From NCBI GenBank assembly GCA_050260095.1, contig JBLNBQ010000146.1:1-38575 (forward strand): a DNA stretch of 38,575 nt. The letters run 5' to 3'. This document shows, in pieces, positions 7,657-17,082 of the stretch. Made by a program: the position numbers and the translations under genes. The stretch is from JBLNBQ01 sp050260095 (GTDB lineage: Bacteria > Bacillota > UBA5301 > DYFA01). Each line of letters begins with the position of its first letter. Positions within the stretch are counted from its first letter, which is position 1. The notes below the pieces were generated by a model. It was not told the DNA's origin and ran no database searches. It worked only from the letters and a program-made list of their open reading frames with translations.

Positions 7657-8889
7657 ATGCGGTTGACGGCGGAAGAGCAAGCGATGCTTGCCGGACGCGA
7701 CGGGGAAGCGGTTCAGACCGCAATGGAAATCCTCGTCAAGATGGGCGAGATGTACGGCGCCGAGCGGATGCTCGACGTGGACAGCGTGCATATCGTGCTC
7801 GCCATGTACAAGAGCATCTATGACGCCGGCGTGGAAGTCGTCGAGAAGTTCGCAGGCATGGGTGGTCGGTTCAAGGTGCCCACCACGCTCGACCCGTGCG
7901 GGATGGATACCGAGCGCTGGGCGGAGTTCAGGACCCCGCCTGAGTACGCCGACAAGCAACTGCGCGTGAACAGGGCCTACGAGAAGATGGGGGCCATCCC
8001 CATCTGGACCTGCACACCGTACCTTACGGGCAATCTCCCCCGGTTCGGACAGCACGTGGCCTGGACGGAGTCATCAGCGGTCTGCTTCATCAACTCGATC
8101 ATCGGCGCCCGATCGAACCGGGAGACCGCTGTGATCGACGTCGCCGCCGGCCTTACCGGCAAGATTCCAGAGCACGGGCTTCATCTTACCGAGAACCGCC
8201 GCGGTCGCCTCCTCGTCGAGGTCGACCCTTCGCTGGAACTTTCTTCGCGCGACGTTGTGGCCTTGGGGTACTACATCGGCAAGCAGGCAGGGAGTAGGGT
8301 CCCTGTGGTCACGGGCCTGCGGCCGGACATCAAGATGGATACCCTCAAGGCCATGATGGCGGCACTGGCGGCCTCGGGCGGAGTGGCCCTTTGCCTGCTG
8401 GTGGGGATCAGCCCCGAGGCGCGCACCGTCGAGGAGGCGTTCCAGGGTCGAACCCCTGAGGCCATCATCCCCTTCGGCGCCGCAGAACTCGAGGCGACCA
8501 AGGCCGAGATGTCTACGGTGAGTTCTGCCAAGATCGACCTTGTGGCGGTGGGCTGCCCGCACTACTCGATCACCGAAATCGGCGAGGTCCTGCGAGCGCT
8601 GAACGGGCGCCGGGTGGCGCCGGAGACCGAGTTCTGGATCTACCTTACCAAACAGACGGCCACGCTGGCGGAGCGCCTGGGCTACCGGGCTGCTCTTGAA
8701 GCGCTGGGAGTCAGGTTCTGCCTAGAGACGTGCATGCTCATCTCTCCGATTGAGACCTGGGGTTTCAAGACGCTCATGACCGATTCCGGCAAATGCGCCT
8801 ACTACGCGCCGATGCAGTGCAAGACCGAAGTTGTGTTCGGGAGTACCGCAGAGTGCGTCGAGGCTGCCGTCGCCGGCCGGGTTGGTTGA
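7657..8889 (+). CDS. aconitase X catalytic (large) subunit
   Basis: A 410-residue protein of the AcnX/DUF521 family (PF04412). Family landmarks are the N-terminal LTAEEQAMLAGRDGEA, VGCPHYSITEI and the C-terminal CMLISPIETWGFKTLMTDSG followed by KCAYYAPMQC. Several of the cysteines here would hold the iron-sulfur cluster. AcnX enzymes are lyases that dehydrate hydroxy-acids: known members act on cis-3-hydroxy-L-proline (bacteria) and phosphomevalonate (archaea). The preferred start is the ATG at 7657, nine bases after GGTGGAG; an in-frame ATG at 7648 is too close. First gene of a catabolic locus, followed 13 bases later by the small subunit. No proline racemase or mevalonate-pathway gene is nearby, so the known substrates are not supported; the downstream CoA-linked enzymes suggest an aliphatic or branched hydroxy-acid. 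Confidence 0.9.
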   Translation: MRLTAEEQAMLAGRDGEAVQTAMEILVKMGEMYGAERMLDVDSVHIVLAMYKSIYDAGVEVVEKFAGMGGRFKVPTTLDPCGMDTERWAEFRTPPEYADKQLRVNRAYEKMGAIPIWTCTPYLTGNLPRFGQHVAWTESSAVCFINSIIGARSNRETAVIDVAAGLTGKIPEHGLHLTENRRGRLLVEVDPSLELSSRDVVALGYYIGKQAGSRVPVVTGLRPDIKMDTLKAMMAALAASGGVALCLLVGISPEARTVEEAFQGRTPEAIIPFGAAELEATKAEMSTVSSAKIDLVAVGCPHYSITEIGEVLRALNGRRVAPETEFWIYLTKQTATLAERLGYRAALEALGVRFCLETCMLISPIETWGFKTLMTDSGKCAYYAPMQCKTEVVFGSTAECVEAAVAGRVG

Positions 8890-8902
8890 GGGAGGGTTAG
8901 TC

Positions 8903-9328
8903 ATGGAAGAACTGCGTGGGCGTTCGGTGGTCGAGGGAACGGCGCGGGGCGAGGCATTGGTTACCGGTCAAGTCTTCGGGTTCTGGGGTGGAATCGATCC
9001 CTCCACCGGGATCATCGTCGATCGCCGGCATGAACTCTACGGCCAGTGCATCGCAGGCAAAGTCTTCGTCTTCCCCTCGGGGCGCGGGTCGACCGTGGGA
9101 GCTGCCGTGATCCTGGAGTTGGCCCGCTGCGGCAAGGCCCCGGCCGCGATTCTGAACAATGAGACCGAGCCGATCCTGGCGGCCGGCGGTTACCTTTCGG
9201 GACGCTTCTACGACGCGGGCTTTCCGATGATCGACGGGTTCGGCCAAGACATCACTCAGGCTATACATTCCGGCGACTTGGTGGAGGTGGACGGCGCCAC
9301 CGGCACCGTGAAGGTCGTGCGGAAGTAG
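8903..9328 (+). CDS. aconitase X swivel-domain (small) subunit
   Basis: A 141-residue protein of the DUF126/AcnX_swivel family (PF01989). The signature FPSGRGSTVGAAVILELARC (serine in the G-S-T turn) is intact and is followed by GKAPAAILNNETEPILAAG. In aconitases this swivelling beta-alpha domain closes over the iron-sulfur site and supplies an active-site serine. AcnX is fused in some organisms and split, as here, in others. The ATG at 8903 follows GGAGGG. It forms a tight pair with the large subunit and is separated by 31 bases from the binding protein of the ABC importer. Confidence 0.9.
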   Translation: MEELRGRSVVEGTARGEALVTGQVFGFWGGIDPSTGIIVDRRHELYGQCIAGKVFVFPSGRGSTVGAAVILELARCGKAPAAILNNETEPILAAGGYLSGRFYDAGFPMIDGFGQDITQAIHSGDLVEVDGATGTVKVVRK

Positions 9329-9359
9329 CGGAAAGGCACTATCAGAAGGAGGCAGAAAG

Positions 9360-10502
9360 ATGAAGAAGATCCTGGTCCTCGCAGTGGTCCTGGTCGCTCT
9401 CCTCTCCAGTGTCACAGCGTTCGCCGCGGACAAGGAAGTGGTCATCGGTCAGATCATTACTTCCCTGACGGGCGCCGCCGCCATGTACGGTGACTACCAG
9501 AAGAACGCCGCCCAGATGGCTGTCGACGAGATCAACGCCTCCGGCATGCTCAAGGGCATCAAGCTCAAGCTGGTTCAGCTCGACGACGCCGCGAAGCCGG
9601 ACGTCGCGCTCAACGCCGCCCAGAAGCTTATCTTCGAACACAACCCCACCGTGATCCTGGGCGCCGACTGGTCGGGCAACACCTTGGCCATCGCCCCGCT
9701 GATCGCCTCCAAGGGTATCCCGCAGCTCACCAGCTCCAAGTCGCGCAAGATCACCCATGAAGGCAACAAGACCATCTTCCGCCTGGTCGACATGGGTCCG
9801 TTCATCGGCAAGGCGCTCGTCGACTACGCCTACGAGAAGGGCTACCGCAAGATGGCGGTTCTCTACACCAACTCCGACTACGGCGTGAGCGGTGGCGAGG
9901 GCGCCAAGCGGCAGATCCTGGCTAAGGGCCTGAAGGTCTACGCCTACGAGACCTACAACGTCGGCGACACCGACTTCACCGCCCAGCTGCAGCGCATCAA
10001 GAACTCCGGCGCCGACTGCGTCATCGACTACTCCATCCAGATCGAGGGCGCCAAGTCGTTCCGCCAGATGAGAGAGCTCGGCATCAACCTGCCGGTCTTC
10101 GGCGGCGACGCTTTCATCACCCCCGACTTCGCACAACTCACCGACCCGGATCTCGTTGAGGGCACGATCGCTGCCACCACCTTCATCCCGGGCAACCCGG
10201 ATCCGAAGGTTCAAGAGTTCGTGAAGAAGTATAAGAAGCTCTACGGCGAGGAGCCGGAAGACCATGCCTCCCCGTACTACGACGCCGTGTACATCGTGGC
10301 CAACGCCATCAAGGCTGTCGGCACCGACCGTGCGAAGATCGCCGACTACATCGCGCACCTCAAGGGCTTCAAGGGCGTGAACGGCGACCACACCGCCGAC
10401 AAGTGGGGCAACCTGGTCCATACCGCCGTGCTCGCCAAGTACCACAACGGCAAGTGGGAGTACATCAAGACCATCACCGGCATGACCGACTGGGATGACT
10501 AA
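9360..10502 (+). CDS. livK: Liv-type ABC transporter substrate-binding protein
   Basis: A 380-residue extracytoplasmic protein of the Peripla_BP_6 family. Residues 1-22 form an export signal (KK, a hydrophobic core, AFA cleavage). No lipobox cysteine is present, which is unusual for a monoderm organism where such proteins are normally lipoproteins; a monoderm would need another anchor. The mature protein shows the class I periplasmic-binding fold (GQIITSLTGAAAMYGDYQKN, then DYAYEKGYRKMAVLYTNSDY). The family binds branched-chain amino acids, but relatives bind aromatic, hydroxy- and short-chain acids. Placement next to aconitase X suggests the substrate of that enzyme. AAGGAGG precedes the ATG. 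A strong hairpin follows the gene. Confidence 0.92.
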   Translation: MKKILVLAVVLVALLSSVTAFAADKEVVIGQIITSLTGAAAMYGDYQKNAAQMAVDEINASGMLKGIKLKLVQLDDAAKPDVALNAAQKLIFEHNPTVILGADWSGNTLAIAPLIASKGIPQLTSSKSRKITHEGNKTIFRLVDMGPFIGKALVDYAYEKGYRKMAVLYTNSDYGVSGGEGAKRQILAKGLKVYAYETYNVGDTDFTAQLQRIKNSGADCVIDYSIQIEGAKSFRQMRELGINLPVFGGDAFITPDFAQLTDPDLVEGTIAATTFIPGNPDPKVQEFVKKYKKLYGEEPEDHASPYYDAVYIVANAIKAVGTDRAKIADYIAHLKGFKGVNGDHTADKWGNLVHTAVLAKYHNGKWEYIKTITGMTDWDD

Positions 10503-10515
10503 CTGAACTGGGGAA

Positions 10516-10545
10516 GGTGGGGGGCCGCCTGGCGGTCTCCCCACC
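10516..10545 (+). other. intercistronic hairpin after livK
   Basis: GGTGGGG pairs perfectly with CCCCACC around an inner CCGC/GCGG stem. It lies between the livK stop and the livH start and has no T-run, so it is more likely an RNA-stabilising or partial-attenuation element that keeps binding-protein mRNA in excess than a terminator. Confidence 0.5.
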
Positions 10546-10568
10546 CGCCATCCCCGAGGGAGGGCCCA

Positions 10569-11450
10569 ATGGAAACGATCATTCAGAACATCGCCGGCGG
10601 TCTGGCCCTGGGGTTGCTGTACGCACTGCCGGCCTTGGGGATCGTCCTTCTGTGGAATACCGCCAGCTTCTTCAACCTGGCGCAGGGGGACTTCATCGCC
10701 CTCGCTTCCTACCTCATGTATTTCTTCTTCGTCCTCAAGCACGTGGGTTTCGGTTATTCGGTGCTGGCGACCATGGGCATCATGGTGCTCTTCGGCCTGG
10801 CCGTGGACGGTCTGATTCTTAAACCGCTTCGGCGGTTCAATGCGAACCATTTCCTGATTCTCATTTCTACGATCGGGCTATCCATCTTCCTTAAGAACGC
10901 CATCAGGGCGATCTGGGGCACCCAGCCGCAGGCTATTCCGAACGTGTTCGGCAAGAAGCCGCTCATCGTGCTGGGGGCGCACGTCATGCCGCATTCCTTC
11001 TGGATGATGGGAGTGACGGTGGTCCTCATCGCAGCCCTGTACTTCTTCTCGACCCGGACCAAGGTGGGCGTGGGGATGCAGGCCACTTCGCAGGTGCGCT
11101 CCGCCGCGCAACTCATGGGCATCAACGTCGGTAGCATGTCGGCGCTGGCCTTTGCGCTCAACTCGCTGCTGGCCGCAGTCGTCGGCATCCTCGCTTCGCC
11201 GATCCTCTTCCTGAGCCCGGAGATGGGCGACGTGCTGGGCACCAAGGCCTTCGCCGCCACCATCATCGGCGGGTTCGGCAATCCGGTGGGCACGATCTTC
11301 GGCGGGCTGCTCCTGGGCTTCACGGAGACTTTCGCCGCCGGGTACGTCTCTGCAAGCTATAAAGAGGCCATCACATTCGCCCTGTTGATTATCTTCATTC
11401 TGTTCCGGCCGGGCGGCATCTTCGCCACCAGGTCGACGCAGAAGGTTTAG
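10569..11450 (+). CDS. livH: Liv-type ABC transporter permease LivH
   Basis: A 293-residue inner-membrane permease (BPD_transp_2 family) with about eight helices. It begins NIAGGLALGLLYALPALGIV and carries the family pieces FFNLAQGDFIALASYL and FAATIIGGFGNPVGTIFGG. It forms the channel with LivM. Ribosome site GAGGGAGGG precedes the ATG; livM follows after 11 bases. Confidence 0.92.
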   Translation: METIIQNIAGGLALGLLYALPALGIVLLWNTASFFNLAQGDFIALASYLMYFFFVLKHVGFGYSVLATMGIMVLFGLAVDGLILKPLRRFNANHFLILISTIGLSIFLKNAIRAIWGTQPQAIPNVFGKKPLIVLGAHVMPHSFWMMGVTVVLIAALYFFSTRTKVGVGMQATSQVRSAAQLMGINVGSMSALAFALNSLLAAVVGILASPILFLSPEMGDVLGTKAFAATIIGGFGNPVGTIFGGLLLGFTETFAAGYVSASYKEAITFALLIIFILFRPGGIFATRSTQKV

Positions 11451-11461
11451 GTGGTGCGGCA

Positions 11462-12460
11462 ATGAGAAAACTCCTGCGTGGACTTGCGACACTTCTCGTC
11501 CTGGCCGCCTTCCTGGCACTGCCGTATGTCTTCAAGAACCCGTACCTGCTGTACGTGGCCGACACCGGTCTGGTTTACGCATTAGCCGTCCTTGGCCTGG
11601 TCGTGCTGGTCGGCTACGCAGGGCTGCTCTCCCTTGGGCAGGCGGCTTTCTACGCGGTCGGCGCTTACACCTCAGGGCTACTCGTGGTCAAGCTGGGGGT
11701 GCCCGTCTGGGCGGGTATCCTGGCGGCCATGCTCTTCTCCGCCCTTTGGGGAGTGCTGGTCGGGCTGCCTTCCTTCAAACTGGAGGGCCCGTTTCTGGTC
11801 ATCATCACGATTGGCTTCGCCGAAATCGTCCGGCTCTTCGTACTCAACGCTCAGGCACTGACGGGCGGACCGTTCGGCTTGTCGCAGATCAAGCCGCTGG
11901 CCATTGGTTCGCTTGCTCTCAACACGCCCCAGACCTTCTACTACTTCATCCTGGTGCTATGCCTGCTCGTGGTTGCAGCCGTGGTCCGGTTGCGCAACAG
12001 CCGGGTCGGTCAGGCCATGCGAGCGGTGCGTGACGATGAGTTGGCGGCCGGGGCCATGGGCATCAACGTGCAGTTCTACAAGGTGGCGGCGTTTGCGGTC
12101 TCAGCGATGCTGGCTGGGCTCTCGGGTGCTCTCTACGCCCACTTGACTTCATACCTGAATCCCGACCTCTTCACGTTCAACACATCGGCCAACTTCCTCA
12201 CCATGAACGTCGTCGGCGGGATTGAAAGCGTCATCGGCGGCGTGGTTTCGGCGGTGGCGGTGACGTTGCTGCCCGAGACCCTGCGTTTTCTCAAGGACTA
12301 CTACATGCTGATTTTCAGCGTCATTCTGATGTTGCTGGTCCTTTTCACGGCTTGGCTGGAGAACCTGCGCAACTCCCCTGATGCCGGCGGAGCGCTCGGC
12401 GAGTGGATCCGTGGGTTGGGCAGCGAGCGGCGGGCCCAAGCGACCAGTGGCCGCGGCTAA
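11462..12460 (+). CDS. livM: Liv-type ABC transporter permease LivM
   Basis: A 332-residue permease of the same fold as LivH. It has about ten helices, the conserved VGYAGLLSLGQAAFYAVGAY and the EAA-like loop around SRVGQAMRAVRDDELAAGAM, followed by GINVQFYKVAAFAVSAMLAG. The C-terminal tail (about 30 residues) is hydrophilic and cytoplasmic. It pairs with LivH and contacts LivG/LivF. The next gene starts 14 bases after its stop. Confidence 0.92.
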   Translation: MRKLLRGLATLLVLAAFLALPYVFKNPYLLYVADTGLVYALAVLGLVVLVGYAGLLSLGQAAFYAVGAYTSGLLVVKLGVPVWAGILAAMLFSALWGVLVGLPSFKLEGPFLVIITIGFAEIVRLFVLNAQALTGGPFGLSQIKPLAIGSLALNTPQTFYYFILVLCLLVVAAVVRLRNSRVGQAMRAVRDDELAAGAMGINVQFYKVAAFAVSAMLAGLSGALYAHLTSYLNPDLFTFNTSANFLTMNVVGGIESVIGGVVSAVAVTLLPETLRFLKDYYMLIFSVILMLLVLFTAWLENLRNSPDAGGALGEWIRGLGSERRAQATSGRG

Positions 12461-12474
12461 AGGGGGTCAGGAAA

Positions 12475-13248
12475 ATGCCGACAGAGAACATCCTCGAGGT
12501 CGCCGGCCTGACTAAGCACTTCGGCGGTCTGGTTGCCGTGAACGAAGTCGACTTGGTCATCAGGCGCGGGGAAATCAAGGTTTTGATCGGACCCAACGGC
12601 TCTGGCAAAAGCACCATCGTGAACCTGCTGACGCGGATTTACGCGCCGGACGCCGGCCGGGTAGTCTTCGACGGGGAAGAGATCACAAGCCTCGCACGTC
12701 ACCTCATCACCAAGCGGGGGCTCGCCCGCACCTTCCAGAACATCCGCCTCTTCACCTCGATGACGGCGGCGCAGAACGTGGCCATCGGGCAGCACACCCG
12801 GACCAAGGCTGGTTTTCTCGGTTCCCTGGTCGGAGGGCCGAGAACCCGGGCCGAGGAGAAACGGGCCAAGGCCCGGGCAATGCAGGAGTTGGAGTTCTGT
12901 GGCATAGCCGACCGGGCGGCTTGGCGTGTGGGGAGTCTGCCCTACGGGCAGCAGAGACTGGTCGAGATAGCCCGGGCGTTGGCCACGGAGCCGCGGCTGC
13001 TCTTCCTCGATGAGCCGGCGGCCGGCCTCAACTCGCAGGAGAAGGTCGTCTTGGGCCAACTGGTCCGCAAGATTCGTGACCGCGGCATCTCCGTGCTCCT
13101 GATCGAACACGACATGGACTTCGTCCGCTCGGTGGGCGATTCAGTGGTCGTGCTGGAGGCGGGCAAGAAGATCGCCGAGGGAACCTTCGAGGAAGTGCGC
13201 CGTGACCCCCGGGTCATCGAGGCCTACCTCGGCAAAGGGGGGCACTGA
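12475..13248 (+). CDS. livG: Liv-type ABC transporter ATP-binding protein LivG
   Basis: A 257-residue ABC ATPase. Walker A is GPNGSGKST, the signature is the LivG-type SLPYGQQRLVEIARAL, Walker B is RLLFLDEPAAGLNSQE and the H-loop is IEHDMDFV. The C-terminal DPRVIEAYLG is the usual LivG tail. The chosen ATG (12475) follows AGGGGGTCAGGA; an in-frame ATG 72 bases earlier lies inside livM and lacks conserved sequence. Three bases separate it from livF. Confidence 0.92.
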   Translation: MPTENILEVAGLTKHFGGLVAVNEVDLVIRRGEIKVLIGPNGSGKSTIVNLLTRIYAPDAGRVVFDGEEITSLARHLITKRGLARTFQNIRLFTSMTAAQNVAIGQHTRTKAGFLGSLVGGPRTRAEEKRAKARAMQELEFCGIADRAAWRVGSLPYGQQRLVEIARALATEPRLLFLDEPAAGLNSQEKVVLGQLVRKIRDRGISVLLIEHDMDFVRSVGDSVVVLEAGKKIAEGTFEEVRRDPRVIEAYLGKGGH

Positions 13249-13251
13249 ACG

Positions 13252-13971
13252 ATGCTTGAGGTGAGCAACCTCTCGGTCTACCACGGCAAGGCGCGGACCG
13301 TCGACGGGCTGAGTTTCCGGGTCAAAGAAGGCCAGATTGTCGGGATTCTCGGCGCCAACGGGGCCGGGAAGACCACCACCCTCAGCGCGATCTCCGGCAT
13401 GGCCAAGATCGGGCAGGGGTCCGTGATCAAGCTGGCCGGGGAGAACCTGGTCGGGCTCTCGCCGGAGCGGATTGTCCGGAAAGGCATCGCCCACGTTCCC
13501 GAAGGGCGCAAGGTCTTTCCGGGCCTCACGGTGGTGCAGAACCTCCAGATGGGGGCGTACACTCGAAAGGACCGGGACGGGGTGCGGGCTGACCTGGAAG
13601 AGATGTACCGCCTCTTCCCGATTCTCAAGGAACGGCAGAATCAGACGGCCGGGACGCTCTCCGGAGGGGAACAGCAGATGCTGGCCATCGCGCGCGGCCT
13701 CATGGGACGCCCGAAGCTGTTGCTGCTCGATGAGCCTTCGCTTGGTCTCGCGCCGATCATCGTCGACAGGATATTTGAGCGACTGGAAGAAATCCGCAGG
13801 AAAGGCGTGACCATCCTGCTCGTGGAGCAGAATGCCCGCCGAGCGCTAACCGCCTGCGACTACCTGTTCGTCATCACCCTAGGGCGGGTGGTGCTCGAAG
13901 GCGCCGGACAGGATCTCATGCGGGACGAGTCGGCGGTCCTGAACCTGCTTGGAGGCGGCGCCACCGCCTGA
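13252..13971 (+). CDS. livF: Liv-type ABC transporter ATP-binding protein LivF
   Basis: A 239-residue ABC ATPase. Walker A is GANGAGKTT, the signature is LSGGEQQMLAIARGL, Walker B is KLLLLDEPSLGLAPI and the H-loop is VEQNARRAL, as in LivF rather than LivG. It completes the five-gene importer. The 3' end is followed after 42 bases by the LacI-family gene in the same direction. Confidence 0.92.
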   Translation: MLEVSNLSVYHGKARTVDGLSFRVKEGQIVGILGANGAGKTTTLSAISGMAKIGQGSVIKLAGENLVGLSPERIVRKGIAHVPEGRKVFPGLTVVQNLQMGAYTRKDRDGVRADLEEMYRLFPILKERQNQTAGTLSGGEQQMLAIARGLMGRPKLLLLDEPSLGLAPIIVDRIFERLEEIRRKGVTILLVEQNARRALTACDYLFVITLGRVVLEGAGQDLMRDESAVLNLLGGGATA

Positions 13972-14013
13972 TTTGAGAGCGTGGGCGTCCCGGCTTGGAA
14001 ATGGGAGGATGAG

Positions 14014-15036
14014 ATGGCGACCCTCCGCGATGTGGCTAAAGAAGCTAATGTCTCCCTGGCGACCGCCTCCTGCGTGATTAACCGCAGCAAGCGGGTGAGC
14101 CCCGAACTGACCGCCAGGGTGCAGGCCGCCATTGCCAAGCTGGGCTACCGCCCGAACTCCCTCGCGAGGGGGCTCCGAACGAATCAGACCATGACCCTGG
14201 GCTTGATCACGTCGGACATCGCGAACTTCTACTATGCGGACGTGGCCCGGGGGGTCGAAGACCGGGCGGAGCGGGAGGGTTACTCTCTCTTTCTCTGCAA
14301 CACCGACGCGGATCCCCGCAGGGAGGAACGGTACGTGCAGACGCTCCTCGGCAGGCAGGTAGATGGGATCGTCTTCACGTCGATAAGACAGAACGACGAC
14401 TCAGTGGTTCGGCTCTGCGAGGAGGGCTTCCCGCTCGTGCTCATCAACCGGCGGGTGCAGGGGTTCCAGACGGACTACGTGGGCACCGACAATGTCCGGG
14501 GAGCCATCAAGGTCGTCAGTTACCTGGTCTCGCTGGGGCACCAGCGGATCGGCTTCATCTCCGGTTCCAGCTACTCGACGGCCAGCGCCGAAAGGCTGGA
14601 GGGTTTTCGGGCGGCGCTCGAACGGTATCACCTACCGGCGGACCCGTCGCTGATCCAGGAGGGCGATCTGAAGCAGGAGAGCGGCTATTCGGCCGCCAAG
14701 CTTCTGCTCTCCGCCGAGAACCGTCCGACGGCCATCTTCGCCGCCAACGACCTGATGGCCTTCGGGGTCCTGGAAGCCGCCGCGGAGCTGGGCTTCGAAG
14801 TGCCTGAGGACCTGTCCGTCATGGGTTTCGACGATAACCGAGTGGCCGCTCTCCACGGGATCGGGCTCAGCACCATGCGCCAGCCGGCTTACCAGATGGG
14901 CCGCCTGGCCGCCGAGATCCTGCTGGGCAAGATCCAGTCCCGTTTCGACACGGACCGCAAGCCCCGTGAGTTCATCCTCCCGTGCGACTTGGTGGTAAGA
15001 CGGACGACGGCGCCGGTGCGCCAGCGCAAGGGCTAA
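14014..15036 (+). CDS. LacI/GalR-family transcriptional regulator
   Basis: A 340-residue repressor-type protein. Residues 2-21 form the helix-turn-helix (ATLRDVAKEANVSLATASCV), residues about 46-58 the hinge helix (RPNSLARGLRT), and the rest a periplasmic-binding-like effector domain (LGLITSDIANFYYADVARGV; FAANDLMAFGVLEAAAELGF; VMGFDDNRVAAL). Recognition-helix residues read SLATAS where the family commonly has S-x-x-T-V-S. The ATG at 14014 follows GGGAGGATGAG. Position inside the catabolic locus and matching palindromes before acnX and before the dehydrogenase point to local control. The effector is probably the imported compound or its CoA derivative. Confidence 0.92.
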   Translation: MATLRDVAKEANVSLATASCVINRSKRVSPELTARVQAAIAKLGYRPNSLARGLRTNQTMTLGLITSDIANFYYADVARGVEDRAEREGYSLFLCNTDADPRREERYVQTLLGRQVDGIVFTSIRQNDDSVVRLCEEGFPLVLINRRVQGFQTDYVGTDNVRGAIKVVSYLVSLGHQRIGFISGSSYSTASAERLEGFRAALERYHLPADPSLIQEGDLKQESGYSAAKLLLSAENRPTAIFAANDLMAFGVLEAAAELGFEVPEDLSVMGFDDNRVAALHGIGLSTMRQPAYQMGRLAAEILLGKIQSRFDTDRKPREFILPCDLVVRRTTAPVRQRKG

Positions 15037-15078
15037 GACTGGCGCAGAGGAGTCTCCGGGGATTGGCGCACCTACTTA

Positions 15079-15092
15079 GTAAAACGTTTCAC
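15079..15092. promoter_or_regulatory. LacI-type operator upstream of the dehydrogenase-thiolase unit
   Basis: GTAAAACGTTTCAC, palindromic except one symmetric pair, lies between the LacI-family gene and the FabG-like gene, 20 bases before the start codon. Its twin is at 7504-7517. It would overlap the transcription start or leader of the second unit. Confidence 0.65.
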
Positions 15093-15111
15093 GACTTAGG
15101 GAGGCGAGCAC

Positions 15112-15849
15112 ATGCGACTGGAAGGTAAGCGGGCATTGGTGACGGGAGCCGGCCGGGGCATCGGCCGGGCCATCGCTCTGAAACTGGCTCAGGAAGGGGC
15201 CGACGTCCTGGTCAACGACGTCAACCGAGATAACGCTGAGCAGGTGGCGGAGGAGATCCGGGCGCTCGGCCGCAAGGCCGTCGCCGTGGTGGCCGACGTT
15301 TCCAAGCCAGAGGAGGCGCAGGTCCTGGTCAGCGCCGCCATTAACGACCTGGGCGGGCTCGAAGTGTTGGTGAACGTGGCAGGGATCAACCGCGACGCCA
15401 TGCTGCACAAGATGACGCAGGACCAGTGGAACGCTGTCCTGGCCGTCAACCTGACCGGGACCTTCAACACGACGCAAGCGGCGGCGGTGCACATGCGGGA
15501 AGTTGGCTACGGCCGGATCATCAACATAGCTTCAATGTCCTGGTTGGGCAACATCGGGCAGGCCAACTATGCGGCTTCCAAGGCCGGCGTCGTCGGGCTG
15601 TCCAAGACGGCCGCCCGGGAACTGGCCAAGAAGGGCGTCACCGTCAACGTCATCTGCCCCGGGTTCATCGACACTGACATGACCCGCGGCGTGCCGGAGA
15701 AGGTCTGGCAGATGATGGTCGACAAGATTCCCGCAGGCCGGGTGGGCGATCCGAGCGAAGTGGCCAACGTCGTGGCCTTCCTGGCGTCGGACGAAGCTGG
15801 ATACGTGACGGGCGAAGTCATCAACGTCAGCGGCGGCATGGTGCTGTAA
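15112..15849 (+). CDS. short-chain dehydrogenase/reductase, FabG-like
   Basis: A 245-residue classical SDR. The cofactor loop is TGAGRGIG (residues 11-18), the catalytic residues are N113, S141, Y153 and K157 (NYAASKAG), and the end ITGE-type segment reads YVTGEVINVSGGMVL. D36 after the second strand would favour NAD over NADP (VNDVNRD). It resembles FabG/PhaB 3-oxoacyl reductases; here, next to a thiolase and CoA-activating enzymes rather than fatty-acid synthesis genes, a role as 3-hydroxyacyl-CoA dehydrogenase is more likely. NVAG replaces the usual NNAG. First gene of the second transcription unit; GGGAGG precedes the ATG. Confidence 0.88.
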   Translation: MRLEGKRALVTGAGRGIGRAIALKLAQEGADVLVNDVNRDNAEQVAEEIRALGRKAVAVVADVSKPEEAQVLVSAAINDLGGLEVLVNVAGINRDAMLHKMTQDQWNAVLAVNLTGTFNTTQAAAVHMREVGYGRIINIASMSWLGNIGQANYAASKAGVVGLSKTAARELAKKGVTVNVICPGFIDTDMTRGVPEKVWQMMVDKIPAGRVGDPSEVANVVAFLASDEAGYVTGEVINVSGGMVL

Positions 15850-15878
15850 GCCGGCTGGCGAGCGAGGGGGTTGTCGTA

Positions 15879-17054
<1,176 letters not shown>

Positions 17055-17082
17055 CCTTGAAGCCCGGCGAAGGAGGACGGTC

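Noticed and set aside
15079..15092. Catabolite-responsive element (CcpA site)
   Set aside because: The core has the central CG, but outer positions do not fit the cre consensus; a local LacI-type operator is a better fit.
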